Below, piece after piece: positions 10,621-22,091 of a stretch of DNA of 64,000 nt (positions within the stretch are counted from its first letter, which is position 1; each line of letters starts with the position of its first letter). The notes under the pieces were generated by a model. The model saw only the letters and a program-made list of their open reading frames with translations, made no database searches and was not told where the DNA came from. The DNA lies in assembly GCA_028564925.1 (NCBI GenBank), contig CM053029.1, positions 578,243,193 to 578,307,192 on the forward strand. Direction: 5' to 3'. Made by a program: the position numbers and the translations under genes. The stretch comes from Lithobates sylvaticus. Its lineage: Eukaryota > Chordata > Amphibia > Anura > Ranidae.

Positions 10621-13600
10621 GGTGAATGAATGAATGATTTGTATAGCGCTGCAAATGCGAACTGAATCACCTCAAGGCACTTGTCTGCTCTTGTTGTCCT
10701 GCGATATTAGAAGAGGTGGGTCTTGAGTTTTTTCCTGAAGGCCTGATGGTTTTGTTGTTTGGTAGAGCATTCCATAGCCGAGGTCCCTGTATTGCGAATC
10801 TTCGTTCTCCCTTCGATTTGTATCGAGCTTTGGGGATGAGAAGGCGGTTCTGGTTTGTTGATCGAAGGCTGCTAATTGGTATGTATTTTTCTATTTTCTC
10901 ACAAAGGTATTGAGGAGCATTTCCTTGTGTACATTTGTGGGTGAGGCAGAGGGTCTTGAATGTGATTCTATCTTTTACCGTCAGCCAATGGAGGGTCCTT
11001 AGGGATGGGGAGATGGATTCCCAGGGTTTCTTTCCGGTGACTAGTCTTGCTGCTGTGTTTTGGACGACTTGAAGGCGTGCAATCTGGTAATCCGGTAATC
11101 CTATGTAGAGGGAGTTTGCGTAGTCAAGACGCAAATTGATTATAGTTCCTACTACTACTGCTTTCTCCTTTTCCGGAATGAATCGGATGAGTCTGCGAAG
11201 CATGCGGAGGAGATGATGGGATCCGTTGATTACTGATCCTATTTGTGCCTCCATGGTCATCTCTAAATCAAAGATGACTCCGAGGCTTTTGGCTTTGGTG
11301 CTTGAGAGGATGGTTTGACCAAGAATGGTTGGTGGTGTCCATGGGGTCTTTGTTTTGTTCCTTCGGTTTGTGTCGAGGAGCAGTAGTTCTGTTTTCGATC
11401 CATTTAGTTTGAGGGAGCTAGTGGTCATCCAGTCATCTATCAATGTAAGAGATTTTCCTAGTTCCTGGTATTGGTCTTTTTGTCCGGTGATACGGAAGTA
11501 CAGTTGAGTGTCGTCCGCGTATGAGTGGTAGCATAGATCCGATTTGCTAATAATTTTGAAAAGTGGCCGGATGTAAATGTTGAAGAGTACCGGTGACAAT
11601 GGTGATCCTTGAGGGACTCCATAAGAAATTGCCCGGGTTTCCGAAGTGAAGGCTCCTAGTTTCACTGTCTGTGACCGGTTTCCTAAGAAGGAAGCGAACC
11701 ATGACAGATCTCCATCTGTAACTCCTGCCACTTCCTTGAGGCGGCTGAGAAGAGTGTTGTGGTCCACTGTGTCGAACGCCGCGATAAGATCCAGCCAGCA
11801 GTACCAGAAGACACGATCCTTCATCATCTGCTGCTTCTAGGGCGTCATCCCATATTTTCAGAAGTGCCGTTTCTGTGCCATGGCCCGGTCGGAAGCCTGA
11901 TTGTAGTGGGCCCAATAGTTTGTGTGTGTCCAGGTGGAGTTGTAGCTGTTGTACTACTGCTTTCTCCATAATCTTGGAAATGGTGTTCAGGCTTGTTACC
12001 GGTCTGCGATTGTTCGGATCTTTGGGATCGAGGTTCGGTTTCTTTAGCAGTGGTTTGACGATGCCTTGCTTGAGGGAAATAGGAACCAACCCTTCTTTGA
12101 ACGACTGATTTACTAGGTGTGTAATAGCGGGGGCCAGAATGTCGGAGCATTCTTTCAAGAGTTTTGTGGGAATGATGTAGTTTGGCGATGTACTGTCTCG
12201 GAGGCTCTTGATGATATTTTTGGTTTCATCCGTGGTGATCGGGGTAGGCGAAAAATGTGGTGCTTGTGCGTTGTGCATGTAAAATTCCTTACCTGGGTTT
12301 GGTTGAGTAGAATTGGTTGTTGTTTTGAATGTTGTCTATTTTGTTGATGAAAAAATCAGATAACTCATTGCAGTATTCTTGAGTTTTGTTTTCTAGGGGC
12401 TCAAGGCAGGTGGGGTTCATAGTCTAGTTTGAAAAGTTCCCGTGGCCGGTTTAAGGCTTTTGAGAGGGTGTTTGAGACATGTTCTTTTTTTGCTGTGAAA
12501 ATTGCTTTATGATATTTCTTGGTGAGTATTCTGTAGTTTGTGTGATTTTCCTTTGTAGTGTTTCTTCTCCAGGCTCTTTCTGCTCTTCTGTGTTCCAGTT
12601 TCAGTAGAGTAAAAGTGCCATTAAACCATCCAGAATTTTTCTTGTGAATGGGTGCTAGATGTTTCGGGGCGACTGCGTCTGCTGTTTGTAGTAGTGCCTT
12701 TTTTACGAAGCTGAGTGTTCGTTCTGTTGAGTGGTTTTGATTTAGTGTTGCCATTTTGTTTGTTAGTGTGGTTTTGAAGATTTCCGAGTGTAGTTTCTTC
12801 TGTGATCTAATCCAATGTCTTGTTGCCGCCGGATTTGGTTTTTGGAGGGTGATGTTAGTGGCGATTTCAAATTTGATAGAGTGGTGGTCTGTCCATGGTA
12901 GCGCTATGTTGTCTTGTATGTTTATGTCCATATTTTGCTTGAAGATGAGGTCTAGAGTGTGTCTAGTAGTTGTTGAAGCCCTAGGTCTTCCAGTTGGTTG
13001 ATGCAGGTGGTGGCGATGGGGTCTTCGGTGGAATTTGCCCAGAGGTTTAAATCTCTGAGTACCAGAACCTTGTTGTTTTTCAGGGTATGCACCAAAATGA
13101 ATTCCGTGAGTGGTATCGGTAGGTTTGTCTTTGGTCCTGGTGGTCTGTAGCATAGCAGCATGTGGATGGTTTCTTGTGGTGTTGTTTGCATCTGTAGAGT
13201 AAGTGTCTCCATAAACGTTGCTGTGTTCTTTACCGTAGGTTTGGCGAGCGCCAGATGAGCTTTGAAGATCACTGCTAGGCCTCCTCCTTTTTTTCCTTTC
13301 CTATGCTCGGTTAGGATCCTGTAGTTTTCTGGCACTAATTCAGTTAAGATGGTGTTGCAGTCGGGTGTTAGCCAAGTTTCCGTGATGAAGAGGCAATCTA
13401 TGTTGTTTTGTGTGATGAAGTCATGGATTTCGTGTCTGTGCTTGACTGCCGATCTGGTGTTAATCAAGGCGCATGCTAACTGTTGCGGTTGAATTGTAGT
13501 CTTCTTATGTTTGATGGTTGCTTGTGGATCGATCCTTAGTAGTCGTTCTAAATATTTTTTGAATGTAGGTCGGTAGAGTTGCGGTCGAATTTCTTAGTCT

Positions 13601-13800
13601 GCGGAGAGAGACTCTGCTGAGTATCTGAAATTGCACATGTCAGGGGTGATCCAAAAAAATTGCTGTTGACGGAATGATGCGTTGAAAAAAACTGATGCTG
13701 TCGCTGAGGCGATAACGGTCTTGCGAAAGGCGGCTGAGGATGCTGCTGGTCCTGCTATTTGTCTGAAGAGTTCAGATGACGGATCTGTAGGAAAAACCCT
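10621..13800 (-). mobile_element. Nearly full-length L2-type LINE
   Basis: A minus-strand LINE carrying endonuclease and reverse-transcriptase regions (10667-13600) and a 3' tail ending in (CATT)n read on the minus strand, at 10621-10645. Its tail (TTGTATAGCGCTGCAAATGC read on the plus strand) also ends the SINE at 35239-35588. It interrupts the L1/Tx1 LINE between ISRTLL and KQKGG. The upstream limit is uncertain: 13600-13800 may be 5' UTR, and 13800-13880 includes a short segment also present in the CR1 end at 51245. Confidence 0.8.
10667..13600 (-). pseudogene. L2-type LINE ORF2: endonuclease plus reverse transcriptase, frameshifted
   Basis: The protein would nick target DNA and copy the element RNA in place. 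Reading from 13600 down: TFKKYLERLL, INTRSAVKHRHEI, then the endonuclease with FITETWLTP and GGGLAVIFK; TDHHSIKFE near 12870 closes the domain. The RT follows with GIVKPLLKKPNLDP, LQSGFRPGHGTETALL, motif A AAFDTVDHNTLLSRL, motif B GVPQGSPLSPVLFNIYI and an intact motif C YADDTQLYF (about 11490). The C-terminus contains LHWLTVKDRITFKTL and LWNALP. The coding sequence is spread over at least three frames (breaks near 13000, 12300 and 11830), so this copy is dead, although all catalytic motifs are present. L2 or a sister clade of CR1 is the best placement. Confidence 0.85.
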
Positions 13801-13884
13801 GTTGACCTACACCCGCCCTCCCGTTGATCCAGAGGAAGGCGAAAAACCCCTACTTGCGCGGCCAATTGCGGCCAATAGTCAACA

Positions 13885-14954
13885 GGGTTCTGCTAATCCT
13901 TGGGTGTTTATTTACCCAAATAAATCTAGAAAGAAGGGAGTGTATCTGTTTGAAATAATATTTAGGTATAGCAATAGGTAGTGCTTGAAATAAATACAGA
14001 AATTTCGGCAGAATATTCATTTTAATAATTTTACACCATCTCTCCAAAACAACTTGCACTTTATGTAATATTGGTGGAAAATTGATATTGTAGGTATGGG
14101 AAAGGTTTGCTGGGATAAAAGTTCCCAGGTATTTCAAAGCTTGATCAGACCATTTAAATTTATAACTTGCCTTCAGTGTTCCTAATTTGTCGTTAGATAT
14201 CCCAACTCCCATTGCTTCCGATTTTGATAAGTTGATCTTAAAGTCTGATACTGAGCCATATGTCTCTATTTCTTGAAGAAGGTTAGGTAAGTATACTATT
14301 GGATTAGTCAATGAAAACATCATATCTGCGTACACTGAAGTTTTATACTGCATACCTTCTATTGATAAACCCCCTATATCTGTGTTTGACCGGATCCTAC
14401 ACATTAAGGGGTCTAATGACAGAACAAATAATATTGGGGACAGTGGACATCCCTGTCTAGTTCTATTCATAACTCTAAAAAGCTGAGACAGCACCCCATT
14501 CACCCTAACCTGAGCCGATGGTTGTGTATAGATACTTGAAATCCATCTAATCATATTACTACCCATTCCCACCTGTCTTAGCACTGCAAACATAAACTGC
14601 CAGTTGATACGATCGAAAGCTTTCTCCACATCTGTTCCCAGGAATAAAGATGAAATTTTGGAAAGTGTTAGCTATATGTATTAGATTCAGAGTCCTGATA
14701 GTGTTATCTCGTGCTTCCCGTGTCTGGACAAACCCTACTTGGTCCAAATGGACCAGAGAGGGTAAGTACTTTTGGAGCTGCATCGCCAAGATCTTAGAAA
14801 AAAGCTTCAGATCCGCGTTTAAAAGGGATATCGGTCTATAACTCCCGCATTGTGATGGGTCCTTACCTTCCTTAGGTAAGATCGTAATCAACGCTTTCAG
14901 GGATTCCATATGAAGCAAACCTAAATCTCCCAATCCACTATACATTTTAACCAA
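13885..14954 (-). pseudogene. L1/Tx1 LINE reverse-transcriptase domain fragment
   Basis: Overlapping frames encode the RT core used in target-primed reverse transcription. Visible parts in order: LPKEGKDPSQCGSYRPISLL (fingers), VGFVQTREARDNTIRTLN, EKAFDRINWQFMF (motif A), RQGCPLSPILFVLSLDPL (motif B), and the motif C region SVYADMMFSLTNP. Most L1-type enzymes have YADD here; this copy has only one of the two aspartates. LKYLGTFIP and the FIWVNKHPRISRTLL segment follow. A frame change lies near 14560-14630. The frame is broken at 13885 by the L2 insertion. Non-functional copy. Confidence 0.8.
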
Positions 14955-14960
14955 ATAAGG

Positions 14961-16282
14961 TCCTAAAATAGGAAAGAGCAGTATTTATACTTTTATAAAG
15001 GTTTATGTTTAAGAATTATACACATACACCTGTTTACTTGGTTTATGATTCACACAGAATTTTGGATGTTTTACAATTGGTGTGTTTCACTCATTAATTT
15101 ATGGTTTCACCTGTTTAAATTCACAGTCTTAGCGCAATTCTATTTTTCTTTTCACATTTTTCACTGTATTTGTGTTACACAGGAGAATTGCTGCTTCCAT
15201 TATACAACAATGTCATTGTTTATAGGTGCATTTATATATCATAGCGCAGTTTCTTTTCTTTTTTCTATATTCTGGATTGTGCCTCGACTACAGTGCCGTG
15301 AGAAATGGAAACTGAGGAAACGAATATAAGGTCTTATAACTGTCACTGGCTGATAGATGCAGTGAATGGATCTACCAGGGTAACAAAACTTGGGCCGTGT
15401 ATCACATGGTATCTCATGTTTCCGGCCATCTCGGTATAAATGAAATCCAGTATGTCACCAGCAGACACGAGCATGGCCGATAATGAAGATTCCAGGCAGA
15501 TGAGGGTCTCCCATGAGATTAATAAACATTTCTTAATCTGGGGATTCTAGTAGAAATTGCCTTCAATGTACTCATTATGCATTTTCCATTTGTTGCTGTA
15601 TGCGATGGCTGTGATCAATTTAATATTTCTGTATTTTTTCTCTTATGTAAATAAGAAGCCATCTGTCCATCACAAATGACAGTCTTGTATGGATTTTGGC
15701 ATGGCTTTCTCAATTTGCATGTATTAAAGGTTTAACCAATTCTTTTCAAACTAGTTAAGATGCCATTGATGGGCCATTTTCAGTTAAAAGATTTTTGAAT
15801 TTTTAGAACTTTTGAGAGAATGAAATGCAAATGACTCTTCCTGAAAGAACAAAACACTCCACTGAAATCATCTATTTATAACAAAGATATATAACTTTGG
15901 CCCTTAGAGGGGTAGGAACCACATGGCTTGGGCACTTGAAGCTGCACATCAGCTTTCCCCCGGGCCTCCTGCTGTTGTATAGGACTGTGGGTGAGCAATA
16001 GGAAGAGAGAAAAACTCTTATTGGTTGGTAGATTTTAGTCCCACCCACTGAAGAGAAAGTGTCCCCAGCAAAGGAAGAGAAGTGGCCATCTTGGTGAAGA
16101 CCTTAAGACCAGAAGACTGCTGACCCCAGAGGAGATAGAGAGGCAGGGAGCTACAATGGTAAAACAAGATAGAGCAGAGCCTGAACCATGGAGAGGACTG
16201 AGAACTCTAGGGAGGGGGGAGAAAGCCTCAAATCTAGCTAACGCTGGCAATGGAGGGGAGTCCTATGCGCATGGCACAACAT
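14961..16282. other. Unassigned, no gene seen
   Basis: AT-rich sequence at 14961-15330 resembles retroelement 3' ends (repeated ATAGCGCA-like motifs) but cannot be classified. 15340-16282 contains no recognisable domain or repeat end. The purine-rich part 16030-16260 may be part of an older repeat that continues after the hAT insertion at 24050. Confidence 0.4.
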
Positions 16283-17329
16283 CTCATCAGTAGGGATGAG
16301 CCGAACACCCCCGGGTTCGGTTCGCACCAGAACCTTCGAACCGACCGAAAGTTTGCGCGAATTTTCGAACCCTATACGTTATAATGGACGCGAACGTTCG
16401 AAATCAAAAGTGCTAATTACAACGGCCAATATGCATGTTAATGTCATAAAACAGGTTTGGGGACCCGGGTCCTGCCCCAGGGGACATATATCAATGCAAA
16501 AAGAACTTTTAAAAACTAACGTTTTTTCAGGAGCAGTCATTTTAATGATGCATAAAGTGAAAAAAAAAAGTGAAATTTTCCTTTAATTTTGGTACCTGGG
16601 GGGTGTCTAAAGTATGCCTGTGAAGTGGCATGTGTTTCCCGTGTTTAGAACTGTCCTTGCACAAAATGACATTTGTAAAGGAAAAAAAGAAGCCATTTAA
16701 AACCACTTGCGGCTTTAATGTCATGTCTTGTCCTGGCCGCCATATGGCTGAAAATCCTTGAGAAAAATGGCATGGCTACCCCATCACCCCCCCCCCCCCA
16801 CCCCAGCCCCTTTGGGTCTTGTATGGATATTAAGGGGGACCCCGCACCCAAAATAAAACCCTATACCTACAACCCTATATACTCTGAACAGCAGTATATA
16901 GGTGGTGCAAACAAGACACGGACTGTAGGTTTGTTCTTAAGTAGAATCTGAACAGGTACATTATGAAGTGTAGCTCCATCCCAAAAAAATCTATTTTTAA
17001 GCTTTTTGGAGAACATAGGGAGGGGTTATCACCCCTGTAACATTTGCTGTCTTTGCACATGTGTTCAGAACATGTCACCTCACTTTCCGTCCCAATGACA
17101 AATGTTTTTGGAAAAGTGGGGTTTTAATTGAAACAAGGATTGGTGATAAAGTATCAGTAGAGAGGAGATACCTTTTTCCCAAATTAAATCTAACAGGATA
17201 GAATTTCCCTTCCTAGGGGTAGATTTCCTCTCACTTCCTGTTTTCTCTTTCCATTTGCAAGTAGGAGTCGTTTGTAAGTTGGATGTTTGATAGTAGGGGC
17301 CTGGCGTATATACTCTGCAGAAATTTGCC

Positions 17330-17975
17330 CTATTAGATGTTGGTGTAGCCACAAGACTGGTGGGCACAGGAATGGGCCCTGCTGCTGTTGAACCGGGCAG
17401 AAAAATTGGCGGTGGTGGTGGTGGTGGACGGTGTTGCCACAAGACTGTAAGCTCTCACAGTTACTCTTGGTGGGCGCAGGAATGGGCCCTGCTGTGAGTT
17501 ATTAGATCAAGATTTGTAATTGCATGCACCTGTTGAACAGGGCAGAAAAATTGGGCCTTTGGCGGTGGTGGTGGTGGATGGTGTTGCCACAAGACTGTAA
17601 GCTCTCACAGTTACTCTTGGTGGGCGCAGGAATGGGCCCTGCTGTGAGTTATTAGATCAAGATTTGTAATTGCATGCACCTGTTGAACAGGGCAGAAAAA
17701 TTGGGCCTTTGGCGGTGGTGGTGGTGGTGGTGGTGGACGGTGTTGCCACAAGACTGTAAGCTCTCACAGTTACTCTTGGTGGGCGCAGGAATGGGCCCTG
17801 CTGTGAGTTATTAGATCAAGATTTGTAATTGCAAGCACCTGATGAACAGGGCAGAAAAATTGGGCCTTTGGCGGTGGTGGTGGACGGTGTTGCCACAAGA
17901 CTGTAGGCCCTCATAGTTACTCTTGGTGGGCGCAGGAATGGGCCCTGCTGTGAACTATTAGATCAAGATTTGTAA
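17330..17975. repeat. Tandem array, ~150-bp unit, inside the hAT element
   Basis: About four and a half copies of a unit containing GGTGTTGCCACAAGACTGTA (at about 17429, 17580, 17739 and 17888), CGCAGGAATGGGCCCTGCTG and a variable (GGT)n run. Copies are very similar; the first is partial. A unit of this array also occurs at 44050-44175 inside a different transposon. Confidence 0.9.
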
Positions 17976-18745
17976 TTACCCGCCCCTGTTAAACAGGGGC
18001 TGAAAAATTGTGCCTTAGGCACTGGTGCTGGTGCCACAACACTGCAACCCCTCACAGATACTGTACTTGGAGCACAGCAGTCACACGTGTTGCGAAGCAT
18101 TTTTTTTAAAAAATTGTAAGTACACGCCCCTGTTAAACAGGGGCTGAAAAATTGTGCCTTAGGCACTGGTGCTGGTGCCACAACACTGCAACCCCTCACA
18201 GATACTGTACTTGGAGCACAGCAGTCACACGTGTTGCGAAGCATTTTTTTAAAAAATTGTAAGTACACGCCCCTGTTAAACAGGGGCTGAAAAATTGTGC
18301 CTTAGGCACTGGTGCTGGTGCCACAACACTGCAACCCCTCACAGATACTGTACTTGGAGCACAGCAGTCACACGTGTTGCGAAGCATTTTTTTAAAAAAT
18401 TGTAATTACCCGCCCCTGTTAAACAGGGGCTGAAAAATTGTGCCTTAGGCACTGGTGCTGGTGCCACAACACTGCAACCCCTCACAGATACTGTACTTGG
18501 AGCACAGCAGTCACACGTGTTGCGAAGCATTTTTTTAAAAAATTGTAAGTACACGCCCCTGTTAAACAGGGGCTGAAAAATTGTGCCTTAGGCACTGGTG
18601 CTGGTGCCACAACACTGCAACCCCTCACAGATACTGTACTTGGAGCACAGCAGTCACACGTGTTGCGAAGCATTTTTTAAAAAAATTGTAAGTACACGCC
18701 CCTGTTAAACAGGGGCTGAAAAATTGTGCCTTAGGCACTGGTGTG
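17976..18745. repeat. Tandem array, ~143-bp unit, inside the hAT element
   Basis: Five full copies and one partial, starting near 17981, 18126, 18270, 18413, 18557 and 18699. Each begins with the hairpin GCCCCTGTTAAACAGGGGC and contains TGCCTTAGGCACTGGTGCTGG and a T-run. Copies differ at only a few positions. It lies just downstream of the transposase stop codon. Repeated cysteine-rich frames of 63-101 codons here are by-products of the repeat. Confidence 0.95.
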
Positions 18746-18849
18746 GTGGCATGGATCATTGAGGAGGAGGAAGAGGATAGTCAGTGAACATAAGAGGACA
18801 GTCACTCAGCATCAGCATAGGCAGTCTTGAAGGGATGTAACATTATAAA

Positions 18850-21800
18850 TTATTCCGTTATATCCGCTTCAGGTGCCTGGTAGCTGGTGGTGATCCAAGA
18901 CTGATTCATTTTGATGAAGGTCAGTCGATCAACCGAGGCGGTGGACAGGCGCACCCTATGATCGGTGACAAATCCTCCAGCAGCACTGAATGTGCGTTCG
19001 GAAAGAACGCTGGAGGCAGGACAGGCCAGTAGCTCAATTGCATACTGTGCAAGCTCTGGCCAGTGATCCATCCTCAGGACCCAGTAAGCCAGAGGATTTT
19101 CGGTGGGAAAGGTGTCCAAGTCTGACCTTGCCCCAAGGTATTCCTGCACCATGTATATCAGACGCTGGCGATGGTTGCTGGAACCGATCATACCTTGGGG
19201 CTGCGGACTAAAAAATTGTCTGAACGCATCGGTCAGACGTCCACCTTCCCCACCGCTCCTTCTGCTACTGACCGAAGCCTCAGCAACTCGTCGCCCAGGA
19301 CCAGGAGTTTGTAACCTCCCAGTTTCTGGGAACGCATTGCACAGACCTTTCTGCAAGGCCTCCCTGAGATGTCTCATCCTCTGCTCCCTCTGCGACGGCA
19401 AGATAAGGTCCGCAACCTTACCCTTGTACCGTGGATCAAGGAGAGTGGCAAGCCAGTAATGGTCCCTCTCCTTGATCCGAAGAACACGAGGATCCTTCCG
19501 CAGGCTTTGCAGGATCAGGGAGGCCATGCAGCGTAGGTTAGCTGAGGCATTCGGTCCGGAGTCTTCTGGGTCACTGAGGATGACATGATCGCCAGCCACC
19601 TCCTCCCAGCCACGTACAAGTCCACTGGTTTGTTGGGACTGTACATCATCCCTAAAAGACTGCTGCTGCTGATGCTGAGTGCCAGGCTCCACCTCCATGC
19701 TCACACAATCCTCCTCCTCCTCCTCCTCCTCATCCTCTTCCTGTGTGATGGGTGGGACAGAAGGAACACTGTCCGGATAAAGGGGGCCTTGAGAGGCAAG
19801 GAAGTCCTCCTCTTCCTGCCTCTGTTCTGCCTCAAGTGCCCTGTCCATTATCCCACGCAGCGTATGCTCCAACAGGTGGACAAGAGGGACAGTGTCACTG
19901 ATGCATGCACTGTCACTGCTCACCATCCTCGTGGCCTCCTCAAATGGTGAGAGGACAGTGCATGCATCCCTGATCATGCTCCACTGACGTGGGGAAAAAA
20001 ACCAAGCTCCCCTGACCCTGTCCTGGTGCCGTAGTCGCAAAGGTACTCATTGATGGCCCTCTGCTGCGTGTGCAGTCGCTGCAGCATGGCCAACGTTGAG
20101 TTCCACCTGGTGGGCATGTCACATATTAGGCGGTTCTTGGGCAGGTTCAGCTCCTTTTGCAGCTCAGTCAGCCGAGCACTGGCATTATAAGATCGGCGGA
20201 AATGCACACAGACTTTCCTGGCCTGCCTCAGGACATCCTGTAAGCCTGGGAACCTGCCCAAGAACCGCTGCACCACCAGGTTGAGGACGTGAGCCATACA
20301 GGGCACATGGGTGAGCTGCCCCTGTCGCAGGGCGGAGAGGAGGTTGGTGCCATTGTCAGAAACGACCATTCCTGGCTTAAGCTGACGTGGCGTCAACCAC
20401 CTCTCGGCCTGCCCCTGCAGAGCTGCCAGAACCTCTGGCCCAGTGTGGCTCCTGTCCCCCAAACACACCAGCGCAAGCACAGCATGGCATCTTTTTGCCT
20501 GCGTACTTGCGTAGCCCCTTGTACGCCTACGGAGCACCGCTGGTTCCGAGGACAGAGCACTGGAGGAAGAAGAAGAGGAGGGGGTGGAGGAGAGAGGTGT
20601 GTCACAACCAGTAGCAGTAGTAGCGTTTTGGAGGTGTGGTGGCGGAACAACCTCCAACACTACTGCACCTTGTCCTGCATCCCTCCCAGCTGCCAATAGA
20701 GTGACCCAATGGGCCGTGAAAGAAAGGTAACGTCCCTGTCCATGCCTGCTGGACCATGAGTCAGCGGTAATATGCACCTTACCGCTGACCGCCCTGTCCA
20801 GCGAGGCATGGACATTGCCTTCCACATGCCGGTAGAGAGACGGAATCGCCTTCCGTGAGAAAAAGTGGCGTTTGGGAACCTGCCACTGAGGAACCGCACA
20901 TTGAACAAACTCACGGAAGGGGGCCGAGTCTACCAACTGAAAAGGCAGCAGTTGAAGTGCTAGCAATTTAGCCAAGCTAGCATTCAACCGCTGGGCATGT
21001 GGATGGCTGGGAGTGTACTTCTTTCGACGGTCCAGCAGCTGGGGCAGGGAAATTTGCCTGCTACAATCGGACGTCGGTGTACTGCAAGTACTTGGTTGTG
21101 ACACACCTAATTCTACACCTTCAGTCCTCTCACAGCAGCTTTCAGAGAGGACTGAAGGTGTACTGGGGATGGAGATCCCAGCTGAAGAGGAGCAAGGAGA
21201 GGTCCGCTTAGTTCTTTGGTGTGGGTCTTTTATGTGTGCCTGCCAACGAGCTGCATGGCAGGTCGACATATGTCTGCTCATGCTTGTGGTGCCCAAGCGG
21301 CTGATGTTTTGGCCACGCGAGATACGCTTGAGACAAATATTGCAAATAGCAGTGGTGCGATCTGATGCACTCGTCTCAAAAAAGGCCCACACCAAAGAAC
21401 TTTTCTGATAACGTGCAGAGGCAGCGCCCTGCACAGGCGGAGCTCTGCGGTGTTGTACAGTTGCTGTGCTGGCCTCTAGCTGGCCTCCAGGGGGCATCCT
21501 GCCTCGTTGGACATGTGACGCCGCATCCTCCTCCTCCTCGTCCTCCTCCTCATCCTCTCTCCCTTCAGGCACCCACGTGGAGTCAGTGACCTCATCATCC
21601 CCTCCCTCTTCACCACTAGAGCAAACCTGGCAGTAAGCTGCAGCTGGTGGAACAGTACTGCCAGATTCCTCAAGCTGGGTATCATCATCCGAGCCTTCGA
21701 ATCGTTGGGCATCCTCCTGGAGCATGTACCCAACACTGTGCTCAAAGAGTTCGGGGGACTCCTCAGGAGGACATGGTGGGTCTAGGGAAGGGGTGGCTGA

Positions 21801-22091
21801 TGATGCCATTGAGTACGCGTTGGCAGCTGCTCTGCCAGTACCCTGAGCCTGGGTGAGAGAGGATGAGGAGGATGAGGAGGGCTTGGTCATCCATTCTACC
21901 AAGCCTTCAGCATGATGCGGCTCCACATGTCCAGCTGCCGAAAACAAAGACGCGCGTGTCCCATGGCCACGTGCTGATGACGATGCACGACCACGTCCAC
22001 AGCCACGGCCACGTCCACTAGAAACAGAGCCTGCCTGCCCTGTGTTCTTGGCTCTGCACGCTCTGCCTCCCCTTGGCGGTCTTCCAGCCAT
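18850..22091 (-). pseudogene. hAT-family (ZBED-like) transposase, one frameshift
   Basis: The first part (22091-19974, 705 codons) starts with an arginine/glycine-rich tail, has an acidic run at residues 179-189 and a BED zinc finger at about 233-280 (C250, C253, H274, H279). The RNase-H-like core follows: ITADSW with D444, VVSDNGTNLL with D579, CMAHVLNL (C598/H601) and TRWNST. The frame breaks near 20000-20030. The second part (20040-18850, 396 codons) carries FSPRQWSMI, a poly-Glu stretch, and the hATC dimerisation region PASSVLSERTFSAAG, whose Glu matches the third catalytic residue of Hermes by position. At about 1,080 residues it is long for the family, owing to low-complexity inserts. 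The start at 22091 is chosen because the array begins directly upstream. The break lies near a run of seven T in the coding strand, so a sequencing or polymerase slip is possible. Confidence 0.9.

Larger units (their letters stand above)
6980..14960 (-). mobile_element. L1/Tx1-type LINE split by later insertions
   Basis: Coding remains run in order on the minus strand: reverse transcriptase at 14954-13885, a further stretch at about 10620-10380, and the C-terminal region at about 8820-8016, followed by a 3' UTR to about 6980. Between the pieces lie an L2-type LINE (10621-13800), a palindromic and Penelope-like block (8821-10380) and a TTAA MITE (7444-8015). The order of pieces and the continuity of the protein across each gap support one original element. 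The 5' part is absent. Confidence 0.75.

Noticed and set aside
17963-18673. Repeated cysteine-rich small frames resembling a family of secreted Cys-rich peptides
   Set aside because: They are the same frame of the 143-bp tandem unit read repeatedly, have no signal peptide and lie in the transposon's non-coding tail.
19585-20699. Plus-strand frames of 62-136 codons across the transposase region
   Set aside because: They are antisense shadows of the hAT transposase and have no recognisable domains.
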